A stretch of DNA of 64,000 bases from Cognatundibacterium griseum (lineage in GTDB: Bacteria; Pseudomonadota; Gammaproteobacteria; Burkholderiales; Burkholderiaceae_D), in the NCBI RefSeq assembly GCF_014284195.1, contig NZ_JACOGC010000003.1, positions 62,001 to 126,000 on the forward strand. The letters run 5' to 3'. This document shows, piece after piece, positions 39,161 through 47,995 of this stretch; the stretch's first letter is position 1; each line of letters starts with the position of its first letter. The notes beneath the pieces are model-generated. The model saw only the letters and a list, made by a program, of their open reading frames with translations. It was not told the origin of the DNA and made no database searches. Made by a program: the position numbers and the translations under genes.

Positions 39161-39319
39161 CATGACATTGACGCTGCGTCGTCTTGCATAAATACACAAT
39201 AGCAACGATGAACGCCCCACGAATAAACTGTCAGGAAAAGTTCCGGAGCGGTCATCATTATCGGGAACGTTATTCAGTATCGGCAAGGTGATATGTCAGT
39301 CTGACCGATCGAAGAAGTT

Positions 39320-40225
39320 TTATGCTGCAGCCACAGCTTGGCCGGCATTTTGCTGCAGATAATCCAGAAATCCCCTGGCGACAGGCGACAGCCGTTTTCC
39401 CTGCAAATGCACCGCAAACCAGTTTTCCTGCAATGGAAAATCCTGTACATCCAGTATCGCCAGTGCATGGTCTTGCAGGTTTGTATTCAGCGCGTGGCGG
39501 GACAACACGCTCAGTCCCATATCGCCGGCCACTGTTTGTTTGATAGCTTCGTTACTACCCAGCTCCATCCGGGTCTGAGGTAAAAAATCATGGCTGGCAA
39601 AATGCCGGTCACAGGCAAGCCGTGTGCAAGAACCTGCTTCGCGCAGGATAAACCTTTCCCCGCAGAATTGTTCCAGCCGCAGCCCCTGTTGCCCTGCAAA
39701 AGCATGGGTCTGCGATGCGACCATGACCAGCGGGTTGGGCATCAGCGTATGCCGCACGATATCAATGTCGTCCGGCGGTATCGACATAATGCAGAAATCA
39801 TCGCGATTTTCTCGCAAGCGCCGCAAAATTCCTTCGCGATTCTGTACCTCCAGTGCGATATCCACTTCAGGATACATCTTACTGAAAGCACCCAGCAGAC
39901 GAGGCATGAAATATTTGGCGGTACTGACAACGGCGATACTGAGCTGCCCGCAGGTCAGCCCTTTCATTCCGGCGATACACTGCTCATAAGCCTGCCATTC
40001 ATCTTCCATCACCTGCGCTGCCCTGGCCAACTCCTGTCCGGCAGAAGTCAGGTATAAACGCTTCCCGATCACCTCATACAACGGCAAACCCACTTCGTCG
40101 CTGAGTTCGCGCATTTGCATCGATACCGTCGGTTGCGTCACCTGAAAATGGCGCGCAACACCGCTGATACTGCGCTGATTTGCCAACTCAAGGAATAAGC
40201 GTAATTGTCGGAAGGTTACATTCAT
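39320..40225 (-). CDS. LysR-family transcriptional regulator
   Basis: The 301-residue protein has the LysR helix-turn-helix at residues 1-60, beginning MNVTFRQLRLFLELANQRS, with HFQVTQPTVSMQMRELSDEV as the recognition part. A substrate-binding domain follows from about 90 to 290. The ATG at 40225 is chosen as the natural LysR start; the frame is open to 40279. It is convergent with the GT-C gene and divergent from the YdcF-like gene, which is a possible target. The inducer is unknown. Confidence 0.88.
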   Translation of the reverse strand: MNVTFRQLRLFLELANQRSISGVARHFQVTQPTVSMQMRELSDEVGLPLYEVIGKRLYLTSAGQELARAAQVMEDEWQAYEQCIAGMKGLTCGQLSIAVVSTAKYFMPRLLGAFSKMYPEVDIALEVQNREGILRRLRENRDDFCIMSIPPDDIDIVRHTLMPNPLVMVASQTHAFAGQQGLRLEQFCGERFILREAGSCTRLACDRHFASHDFLPQTRMELGSNEAIKQTVAGDMGLSVLSRHALNTNLQDHALAILDVQDFPLQENWFAVHLQGKRLSPVARGFLDYLQQNAGQAVAAA

Positions 40226-40479
40226 AAATCGGCCTGAGATGGCATGGGTGGCACGGCGCCGATGAGACTGCGCTGACATCGCTCAACGGCAAATATCCGT
40301 CAGAACTGCATGGTAATGCCCTTCCCGATGCCAGCACATTGTCGCCGCTCAGTGCGTCTGCGGCCTTGACATCCCTCAAATGAAATCTCGCTAGTTCTGA
40401 AACCCTTTGCACGATGATGCAGGCGGCATCAGCAACACATCAGTCTCCGCAAGCCGTTTTCAGACAGAAACCTCATTTA

Positions 40480-40500
40480 CAATAATGATCATTTTCAATC
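40480..40500. promoter_or_regulatory. Possible Fur-like palindrome before the YdcF-like gene
   Basis: AATAATGATCATTTTCAA contains the perfect palindrome AATGATCATT and partly matches the Fur box hexamers (two of three). It lies about 20 bases before the start at 40515. The match is weak. Confidence 0.3.
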
Positions 40501-40514
40501 AGACAAGAGGCCTC

Positions 40515-41327
40515 ATGCTTCCCGCAGACCGCAGTCAACATCCGCGCCAGAACATTCTGCCCGTCATCCTGCTAATGAGCGGCTTTCTGCTGGTGGGTGA
40601 TGCCATCCTGGTGAGCCTGTCGGAACCTGTCGGTTTCGGCATTCTGTTTCCGGCGATGCTGGGAATTGCGTTCGGCTATTGCGGCTGGCGCTGGCCTGCC
40701 TTGCAACAATGGCGCCGGCGCAGCGGCATCCATGCCCGGCTATGGTTCTGGGGCTGGACGCTGTTCATGCTCTGGTTACTGAGTCTGGTGATATTTTTCT
40801 GTGCCATACCATACCGTGAAGAAACCCTGGCGGCCGCATCAAAACCAGCGCCTGCGGCAATCATCATTCTCGGTGCAGGCCCCAAGGACTGCACGCCATC
40901 CCCGGTCTTAACGGAAAGGCTCAACAAAGGATTGCAGGCAGCGCATATCTTTCCGGCAGCTGCAATCGTGGTCAGCGGCGGTAAGTTGCGTCATCATGCC
41001 TGCACGGAAGCACAGATCATGAGCGACTATCTGCGTGCGAAAGGTGTGGCGCCATCACGCATTCTGACGGAAGACCGCAGCACCAGCACCTATGAAAATT
41101 TTAAGTTCAGCCTGCCGGTTTTATCTCAGCACGGAATTTCCCCTGAATCTGCCGTACTCATTGTCAGCAGTGATTTTCATGTATTACGTGCCAGCTACAT
41201 TGCCCATCGGGCAGGCTTCCCGAATACCCGGCTGGCTGGTGCAGAAACACCGCTGCTCGTCCGTTACAATGCCCGGCTAAGGGAATATTTTGCCTTTATC
41301 AGCGGATTCATCTTGCGGGAATATTAA
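40515..41327 (+). CDS. YdcF-like DUF218 membrane protein
   Basis: The 270-residue protein has two or three N-terminal membrane helices (about 15-60 and 78-100). A DUF218 domain follows, with AIIILGAGPKDCTPSPVLTE, VVSGGKLRHHACTEAQIM and TEDRSTSTYENFKFSLPVL, the usual conserved motifs. YdcF/SanA-type proteins are linked to envelope polysaccharide or vancomycin-barrier functions, but the reaction is unknown. AAGAGG lies 6 bases before the ATG at 40515; the frame upstream to 40407 is probably not translated. Confidence 0.75.
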   Translation: MLPADRSQHPRQNILPVILLMSGFLLVGDAILVSLSEPVGFGILFPAMLGIAFGYCGWRWPALQQWRRRSGIHARLWFWGWTLFMLWLLSLVIFFCAIPYREETLAAASKPAPAAIIILGAGPKDCTPSPVLTERLNKGLQAAHIFPAAAIVVSGGKLRHHACTEAQIMSDYLRAKGVAPSRILTEDRSTSTYENFKFSLPVLSQHGISPESAVLIVSSDFHVLRASYIAHRAGFPNTRLAGAETPLLVRYNARLREYFAFISGFILREY

Positions 41328-41446
41328 AATTTTCATCTTTCGGCAGCCATCAGATACTCGTTTTTCTGTGGCACATCGGTTAATCTGTCCTCATGGAAAA
41401 TTTTCTTTCTGACGACGATCATCGAACGGAATAAGAGACTGCAATC

Positions 41447-41980
41447 ATGACAAACCAACGTTTTCATCCGGTTTCCGCCATCATGCACTGGGTGATGTTT
41501 GTACTCATTGCCGCCGCACTGGCCGCCATTGAAATTCGCGGCGATATCCCGAAAGGTGATCCGCTGCGCGACACGCTGAGAAACTGGCATATGCTGGCAG
41601 GACAGCTGGTGTTTTTATGTTTGTTGGTGAGGATTGCTGCCAGAATCCGTTATCCGGCTCCGCCGGCCTTGCCTGCGCCACGCTGGCAGACGGGCAGCGC
41701 TCATCTGGTGCACGGCGTGCTGTATCTGCTGATGCTGGCCATTCCTGTAACCGGAGTGCTGTTTTATCAGGCCGGGGGGCGGGAAGTCAGTTTCTTCGGA
41801 ATGGTTCTGCCAGTCTTGATTGCCCCCAATCCAGACCTGAAACAAAACATCAGAGAATTTCATGAATTGATGGGCAATGCCGTCTATGTGGTAGTCGGCA
41901 TCCACATTCTGGGAGCGCTGTATCACCAGTTCATACAAAAGGACGGCACACTGCTGCGCATGCTGCCCTGGAAAAAATAA
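41447..41980 (+). CDS. cybB: Cytochrome b561
   Basis: The 177-residue membrane protein has four helices. Likely haem-ligand histidines are in FHPVSAIMHWVMFV, LRNWHMLAGQLVFL, AHLVHGVLYLLMLA and VVGIHILGALYHQF. Such proteins move electrons between ubiquinol and periplasmic or superoxide partners in the inner membrane. It stands alone and is convergent with rlhA. The gene symbol is assigned by similarity of layout to E. coli CybB. Confidence 0.82.
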   Translation: MTNQRFHPVSAIMHWVMFVLIAAALAAIEIRGDIPKGDPLRDTLRNWHMLAGQLVFLCLLVRIAARIRYPAPPALPAPRWQTGSAHLVHGVLYLLMLAIPVTGVLFYQAGGREVSFFGMVLPVLIAPNPDLKQNIREFHELMGNAVYVVVGIHILGALYHQFIQKDGTLLRMLPWKK

Positions 41981-41991
41981 TTTTCGCCCAC

Positions 41992-42018
41992 ACCGGCAGC
42001 CCGGCGTCTGCTGCCGGT
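41992..42018. terminator. Hairpin between cybB and rlhA
   Basis: ACCGGCAGC (41992-42000) pairs perfectly with GCTGCCGGT (42010-42018). It lies between convergent genes and may end both transcripts, though there is no adjoining T-run on either side. Confidence 0.5.
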
Positions 42019-42033
42019 AGCCGGGTCGGCGAC

Positions 42034-44007
42034 TTACTGCACTGCCGGCCTGGTTTTGTGAAATACCAGCGGGCTGTACGGCACGGAAGATGGCGGCGGT
42101 GATTGCAGGATATGCTTTTTCATCGCACCGATAATGTGCATCTCACACGGTTTGCAATCAAATTTCAGCGTATAGGTCTCGCTGCCACTGACCAGCGTCA
42201 TCGGCTCAGCCCTGACCTGCCCCTGCACACCTTTCACTCCTTTTGCCTGTTTCGGGCACAGGTTGAATGAAAAACGCAGGCAATGCTTGGTAATCATCAG
42301 GGGCACTTCACCGGCTTCCTCATGCGCCTCGTAAGCCGCCGCGATCAGTTGCACACCATGTTTGTGATAAAACGCCCGCGCCTTGCTGTTGTACACATTT
42401 GCCAGATAACTCAGCGTGGTTTCCGGATAAGGAACCGGCGGCTCGACGGCTGGCGTGCGGGCCGGACGCTGCCATGCAGCAATGCGAGCCGCCTCGTGCG
42501 CTGTTACAGCATCCCGGCGCAGTGCATTGATCACCGATGCCGGAACAAACCACGGCTGGCTGAGACGTAATTCAATCTGCGCTGACTGGAACATGGTACC
42601 GCCCAGTTTTGCCAGGCTGTCATGCAAAGCGGCTTCGGCTTTCTCAGCCTGTTGCGCCGCCTCCAGCGGAAGGTCTGCGCTGACCTGAGACTGCACACCG
42701 TCTTCATCCATCAGCGACAAGCGCAGCCCCTGTTCGGTATCCGTCAGCGTCATCCAGAGCGGGATTCTGCGCTCGGCTGATTTTTTGGTCAGCGCCTGCT
42801 CCCAACGCTGATCACGGTTACGATTAACCGGCATACCGGGTTTCAGGCCGGGCAAATCCGTGATTTTTTCATTTGGCACGATGCGCCAGATTTCGCCATG
42901 CTCGTTGCTGCCGGTACGCTCAGCCGTGTTCGCCTGAATCCCGATGACTTCCCGCTTGTGCATGTAATTCAGGCCATCGCCGTTTGCCATTGCTTCCGTG
43001 GTTTCCAGCTCCAGCCAGTTGGTGCCGATCCGGCTGATGTAGCCGAGATGCAGTCCTACATACTTCGGCGAATCAAATGCACCGATATTATCAAGCCGCC
43101 CATTGGCAAAATAATCGGTATGACCACGATGAAAATTTTTATCCACGTCCGGTGTGAAGGCAATCTGACTTTGCCCGCTGGAAGCCCGGGTGAATTCAGG
43201 GCGTTTTTCCAGAATCTCGTCCAGCAACAAGCGGTAATGGGCCGTGATATTTTTGACATAGCCCATGTCTTTATAGCGTCCCTCAATTTTCAACGACTGC
43301 ACACCGGCATCCAGCAAAGCCTCCAGATTACGGCTCTGGTCATTATCTTTCATTGACAGCAAATGTTTTTCGTAAGCGACCACCCGGCCTTCACCGTCAG
43401 TCAGCGTATAAGGCAGGCGGCAAGCCTGCGAACAATCACCGCGATTGGCACTGCGTCCATTGTCGGCATGAGAAATGTAGCACTGACCGGAGAAGGCCAC
43501 GCACAGAGCACCGTGTACAAAATATTCCAGCGGGGTACGGGTTTCTGCCTTGATCGCGCGAATCTGCTCGATGGTCAGCTCACGCGCCAGCACCAGCTGG
43601 GAAAATCCGACGCCATCCAGAAAACGTGCTTTTTCGATGGTGCGGATATCGCATTGCGTGCTGGCATGCAGCTGAATCGGCGGAATATCCAGCTCCAGAA
43701 TTCCCATGTCCTGCACAATCAGCGCATCCACACCGGCCTCGTACAGCTGAGCAATCTGGCGACGCGCCGGCTCCAGTTCGGATTCATGCAGTATCGTGTT
43801 CATCGTCACAAAAATCCTGGCGTGATAGCGATGCGCAAACTGCACCAGCTCCGCAATCTCGCTGATTTCATTGCTCGCGTTATGCCGTGCGCCAAACGAA
43901 GGGCCGCCAATGTAGACGGCATCTGCGCCATGCAGGATCGCCTCCTTACCGATGGCGATATTCTTGGCGGGAGAGAGTAATTCAATTTGGCGGGTCAGCA
44001 AACTCAT
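42034..44007 (-). CDS. rlhA: Peptidase U32-family 23S rRNA hydroxylase RlhA
   Basis: The 657-residue protein belongs to the U32 family. The N-terminus QIELLSPAKNIAIGKEAILH and the signature EYFVHGALCVAFSGQCYIS are typical; its length matches E. coli RlhA (YdcP), which hydroxylates C2501 of 23S rRNA, rather than the shorter YegQ. MKDNDQSRNLEALLDAGVQS belongs to the central part, and C-terminal cysteines include FDCKPCEMH. Classical peptidase activity is not expected. It is transcribed away from the siderophore operon. Confidence 0.85.
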   Translation of the reverse strand: MSLLTRQIELLSPAKNIAIGKEAILHGADAVYIGGPSFGARHNASNEISEIAELVQFAHRYHARIFVTMNTILHESELEPARRQIAQLYEAGVDALIVQDMGILELDIPPIQLHASTQCDIRTIEKARFLDGVGFSQLVLARELTIEQIRAIKAETRTPLEYFVHGALCVAFSGQCYISHADNGRSANRGDCSQACRLPYTLTDGEGRVVAYEKHLLSMKDNDQSRNLEALLDAGVQSLKIEGRYKDMGYVKNITAHYRLLLDEILEKRPEFTRASSGQSQIAFTPDVDKNFHRGHTDYFANGRLDNIGAFDSPKYVGLHLGYISRIGTNWLELETTEAMANGDGLNYMHKREVIGIQANTAERTGSNEHGEIWRIVPNEKITDLPGLKPGMPVNRNRDQRWEQALTKKSAERRIPLWMTLTDTEQGLRLSLMDEDGVQSQVSADLPLEAAQQAEKAEAALHDSLAKLGGTMFQSAQIELRLSQPWFVPASVINALRRDAVTAHEAARIAAWQRPARTPAVEPPVPYPETTLSYLANVYNSKARAFYHKHGVQLIAAAYEAHEEAGEVPLMITKHCLRFSFNLCPKQAKGVKGVQGQVRAEPMTLVSGSETYTLKFDCKPCEMHIIGAMKKHILQSPPPSSVPYSPLVFHKTRPAVQ

Positions 44008-44409
44008 AGCACTGCAGGAAAAGCAGAAAAAAGGAAATTATAACGAAAAGGCTGATGCTATAGCTCTCGCAACCTTTCACTCAGCATCAGCAGAAAGCTT
44101 CGCACCAATACAACAACAGGAGACAATATTCTGTTCAGCAGCTATATGCCGTATTTTATGCACTTTTAGTGATAAATCTCACGCGTGAATTGGTTTCCCC
44201 AAAGTCATTTTTGAATTTATTGTTTAATGGTAACGCCATAGCGCCCATCAAGATATGTTAACTGCAACATCTGCAAATGATGTCACAAGGAAAATACTCT
44301 GCATACATAGCAGGCAGCACACCTGTATGTAGTACGGCAAAGCTAAACGACAAAACCTGAGTAGTTTTCATCGACCAAAAAGCAAAGACAGTTCAATCTC
44401 ACTCCAATA

Positions 44410-44443
44410 AAGATATTTAAAACTGTTTTATTTTAAATATCTT
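44410..44443. repeat. Perfect 13-base inverted repeat
   Basis: AAGATATTTAAAA (44410-44422) and TTTTAAATATCTT (44431-44443) are exact complements around CTGTTTTA. It lies about 250 bases before the TonB receptor gene. It could be an operator, a bend site or an AT-rich terminator. Confidence 0.55.
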
Positions 44444-44593
44444 AATTAATTTTGATTAATTTTTATTGATTTTGATTGATTTTAATAAAAATTAATTCAT
44501 TAGCGAGACTCACCCGCATTCGCCAATCATTAAATCTGGCGCACGGTCTATTTTGCATTCTCGCGAAATTTCATGCTACAGTAATGCAAACGC

Positions 44594-44612
44594 AAATCAT
44601 TATCATTTGAAA
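44594..44612. promoter_or_regulatory. Fur-box-like operator
   Basis: AAATCATTATCATTTGAAA, in reverse AAATGATAATGATTT, closely matches the Fur consensus of GATAAT-type hexamers. It sits about 85 bases before the TonB receptor start, a suitable place to repress the siderophore operon when iron is plentiful. Confidence 0.75.
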
Positions 44613-44697
44613 TAAATCTCATTCCTTTGCTCCAACATTCAGCAGATCTGGTGGCATCGGAAATCTTTTACAACATTTTTTATATGGAAAAAGAAAA

Positions 44698-46776
44698 ATG
44701 CGAAATTTTGTCCGCCGTCCGATTCTGATCGCTATCCAATTAATGCTTGGTTCTATTGGGGCAACTGCAGCGGCAGAAAATGCCGAAACTGTACCGGAAA
44801 CCGCGTCTTCAACAACGTTGCCAACAGTGATCGTTACGAGTGACTGGTTAGAAAATTCCAGTCCCCGTTCTGCAAAAAAACACCCTGGTGCCCGCACCGT
44901 CATCAGCGAAGATGACCTGGCAAATATCGGCGCCCGCACTCTGGATGAAACACTCCGGCAAGTACCGGGAATAACTGTTCTGGACGAGACAGGCTCCGGC
45001 ATTCTTCCTAATATCGGTGTGCGAGGGCTCAATCCACTGCGCAGCGAGCAAGTTCTGCTTTTGCAAGATGGCATTCCAATGACGCTCGCCCCTTATAGTC
45101 AAACCGGTGCCTCATTATTTCCTCTGACACTCCAGGCAGTCGAATCGGTAGACGTTGCGCGCGGTGGCGTAGCCGTACACTATGGCCCCAATAATGTCGG
45201 CGGGGTGATCAATTTTGTGACTAAGCGTATCCCTGAAAAAGTTTCCACCACACTCAGCGAATCACTCTCGGTTGCCAAGAATGGCCGGGTGCAAAGCGAC
45301 AGCTATGTACGTGCCGGTGGCTTCGTGAATGACCATCTCGGGTTACAAGTGCAGGCGAATGCCATTGATGGACAGGGAGAACGCGCGCACTCCAATACCT
45401 CGACTCGCAACCTGATGCTCGATGCCGACTGGTTGCTCAGTAATGCAACGGAACTGAAAGCGGGCGTGCAACGATACACCACAAGCAACGAACTGCCGGG
45501 AGCGCTGACGCCATCCACCTATGATCGGGATCGTACGCTGTCAACTCGTCCGAATGACCGCTTTGATGGCGATACCACGCGTGCCCACCTGACCTTCACA
45601 CATCAATTCAATGGCGGCACCGAATTCAACTGGAGCAATTTCGGTCACCGCAGCACCCGCACCTTTGTATTTGGCAACGCCAGTAATGCCGACACAACAT
45701 CCACGCTGCGGCAATCATCACCACGGGAATACTTAGTCTACGGCACTGAACCGAGAGTCAGTTTTGATGTTGACAAGCTGATTAAACAAAAAATCATGCT
45801 CGGCATGCGTTATATACGCGAAGAAGTGGATTACAAGGTTGACAGCCGCAATCTGGCCAGCGGTGCTTACAGCGTCACCCGAGACTGGCGTTTCGAAAAC
45901 GATGCATATGCGACCTATGTCAGCGATACATTTTCCTTGCTTGACGGAAAACTCAAAGTGACCCCTGGTGTGCGGCGCGAGGAGGTCAAACTTGTTTACC
46001 GCAATAACGTCACCAGTGCCCAGACCCGCAATCCCACCACGGATTGGTTGCCTGGCATCGATGTAGGTTACCAAGTTAGTAATGACGTATTTTTATTTGC
46101 CAATACGCACAAATCGTTGCGCCCGGTTCAATTTACTCAAATCACCTACGGTGGTGATCTGGCGGCAGAACATGCGAAAAATTATGAAGCTGGCGCACGC
46201 TGGGCAGCGACACCCGAACTGGATTTGGCATTGACAGCATTTCGCTTTCAGTTCGACAACAAACTTGAGTTCGTCAACGCCAACGTCGGCTTCCGCAACC
46301 TCGGTCAAGCACGTCATCAGGGTACTGAAATGGAGCTGAAATGGCGACCACAGGCATTACGCGGACTCGAGCTGAAAACTGCGTACACGTTTGTTGATAC
46401 CGAACAACAGTCTGGTGCCTTTAAGGGTAATCAATTGCCTTATGCTCCGCACCATCAGCTTGCCCTGGACGGCACTTACCGAAACAACGACTGGGTCTGG
46501 AATTTAAACGGGCACTACCAAAGCACCATGTTCAGTGACGGTGCCAATACGGTCGTCGAAAGCGCGAGTGGATCGGTAGGCAGAATTGCCTCTTACTGGC
46601 TGTGGAATGCTCAGGCCGGATACACCTTCAGCTGGAACGGAAAGCGCATGAAAGCAGGCCTTGCGGTTAACAATCTGTTTAACCGGGATTATTACTTCCG
46701 TGGTGTGGATTACAGCCAAGGACGTATGCCGCAACCGGGTCGTGCGCTTCTGTTGAGCCTGCAAGCAAATCTGTAA
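44698..46776 (+). CDS. TonB-dependent ferric-siderophore receptor (FecA/PvuA-like)
   Basis: The 692-residue receptor has a signal peptide (about residues 1-25) and a likely TonB box near TLPTVIVTSD. A plug domain follows, with NIGVRGLNPLRSEQVLLLQD and GIPMTLAPYSQTGASLFPLT, a motif seen in FecA-like receptors for citrate-type siderophores. The beta-barrel ends in an aromatic-poor LLSLQANL. It imports the iron chelate across the outer membrane. No N-terminal signalling extension or fecIR genes are present. It opens an eight-gene run, and pvsA starts 13 bases after its stop. Confidence 0.9.
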   Translation: MRNFVRRPILIAIQLMLGSIGATAAAENAETVPETASSTTLPTVIVTSDWLENSSPRSAKKHPGARTVISEDDLANIGARTLDETLRQVPGITVLDETGSGILPNIGVRGLNPLRSEQVLLLQDGIPMTLAPYSQTGASLFPLTLQAVESVDVARGGVAVHYGPNNVGGVINFVTKRIPEKVSTTLSESLSVAKNGRVQSDSYVRAGGFVNDHLGLQVQANAIDGQGERAHSNTSTRNLMLDADWLLSNATELKAGVQRYTTSNELPGALTPSTYDRDRTLSTRPNDRFDGDTTRAHLTFTHQFNGGTEFNWSNFGHRSTRTFVFGNASNADTTSTLRQSSPREYLVYGTEPRVSFDVDKLIKQKIMLGMRYIREEVDYKVDSRNLASGAYSVTRDWRFENDAYATYVSDTFSLLDGKLKVTPGVRREEVKLVYRNNVTSAQTRNPTTDWLPGIDVGYQVSNDVFLFANTHKSLRPVQFTQITYGGDLAAEHAKNYEAGARWAATPELDLALTAFRFQFDNKLEFVNANVGFRNLGQARHQGTEMELKWRPQALRGLELKTAYTFVDTEQQSGAFKGNQLPYAPHHQLALDGTYRNNDWVWNLNGHYQSTMFSDGANTVVESASGSVGRIASYWLWNAQAGYTFSWNGKRMKAGLAVNNLFNRDYYFRGVDYSQGRMPQPGRALLLSLQANL

Positions 46777-46789
46777 AAAAGGAGCTGTC

Positions 46790-47995
46790 ATGCAACATCT
46801 GATCGTGCTCACGCACGTGCCAACCGATTCAGTGAATGAAGGATTTCTGCCAGCGGCAAAATCATTGGGACTGGCAGTAACCCTACTAACGGATTGCGCC
46901 GATGCGCACCGCGCGCATTTCTCCAGGAGCGGGCTGCCCGCCTATCCTGACGAAATTCTGTCATGCGACGTGTTTAACCCGTTGGCGGTAATCGATACAT
47001 TAACGCATCGCACGGCACTCCCGAATGCGATTTTTTCAAACAGCGATCATCTGCAGACCAGCACTTCTGTGGCAGCAGACTATTTCGGGCTGCCACGCAA
47101 AGACTGGCACACTACCTACCGCGCCAAGAACAAGGCGGAGATGCGTACACACTTGCAAACACTGGGAATAGATACATTGTGGCACGCAACAGTTTGTGAC
47201 CAGACCATGTTGTCAGCACTTCCTCAAATCCCCTTCCCGGTGGTAGTCAAGCCGCGCGAGGGTGTTGCCAGCTTACAAGTCAGTTTGGCCTGCAATCACG
47301 CTGAATTACAGATGCAATGCACTGCCGTATGGGCCGATCATCCAGGTCGTCCACTGCTGATCGAAGAATACATTGATGGTCCGCTGTACACACTGGAAAC
47401 TCTGGGAGATGGAATCAACCTGATGGCGCTAGGCAGTTTCCAGGTACGGCTATCATCGCCGCCGCATTTCATTGAACATGAGGCCGTGTGGGTACCCGGA
47501 TTACCGCAAGGCGAAGCAGCCAGAGTGCTTGACATCGTGCGTACTTTTGGGGTCGGTTTCGGTGCCTGTCACACCGAATTTGTGATGAGCGCACAAGGCC
47601 CGCGTCTGATTGAGATCAACTATCGTAATATCGGCGACTACCGAGAATTCCTGTTACAGGAAACACTGGGGATACCGCTGTTTGAAACCGTATTACGACT
47701 TTACCTGGGGCAGGCGCTGCCCGCCTTGCAATTAAACGATCATGCTGCTCACATCCGCTATTTTGTTGCGTCAGAGGCTGGAACCGTACTACGTGCTCCG
47801 GAAACCTTCAGTGAGCGCAGCGATACGGTCCGATTAACCTACCAGCCACTGCGCGCAATTGGCGACACGATAGCATTGAGCCACTCGAATAAGGATTATC
47901 TGGGCGTATTGCGCGGTGCTGGAACTGACGCCAGTACACTGGCTGCCGCCATCGACAATGCCGCACAACGTCTCTCGTGGGAGATCAAGGTATGA
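46790..47995 (+). CDS. pvsA: ATP-grasp ligase, PvsA-like
   Basis: The 401-residue protein has ATP-grasp features: the nucleotide-binding lysines in FPVVVKPREGVASLQVS, LLIEEYIDGPLYTLETL, and the metal-binding LIEINYRNIGD. Its N-terminal part is a pre-ATP-grasp domain. In Vibrio the corresponding PvsA is an amide ligase needed for vibrioferrin, made of citrate, ethanolamine, alanine and 2-oxoglutarate. Which bond this enzyme forms is not settled by the sequence. AAAAGGAG before the ATG is a strong ribosome binding site. It overlaps pvsB by 4 bases. Confidence 0.8.
   Translation: MQHLIVLTHVPTDSVNEGFLPAAKSLGLAVTLLTDCADAHRAHFSRSGLPAYPDEILSCDVFNPLAVIDTLTHRTALPNAIFSNSDHLQTSTSVAADYFGLPRKDWHTTYRAKNKAEMRTHLQTLGIDTLWHATVCDQTMLSALPQIPFPVVVKPREGVASLQVSLACNHAELQMQCTAVWADHPGRPLLIEEYIDGPLYTLETLGDGINLMALGSFQVRLSSPPHFIEHEAVWVPGLPQGEAARVLDIVRTFGVGFGACHTEFVMSAQGPRLIEINYRNIGDYREFLLQETLGIPLFETVLRLYLGQALPALQLNDHAAHIRYFVASEAGTVLRAPETFSERSDTVRLTYQPLRAIGDTIALSHSNKDYLGVLRGAGTDASTLAAAIDNAAQRLSWEIKV

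Larger units (their letters stand above)
44008..44697. other. AT-rich 690-base gap before the siderophore operon
   Basis: No gene is seen. The segment is strongly AT-rich at 44400-44505, where TTTTGATT-like units repeat (TTTTGATTAATTTTTATTGA and similar). It contains the perfect inverted repeat described separately at 44410-44443 and a Fur-box-like site at 44594-44612. It is probably the iron-controlled promoter region for the plus-strand operon and the promoter of rlhA on the other side. Confidence 0.6.
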
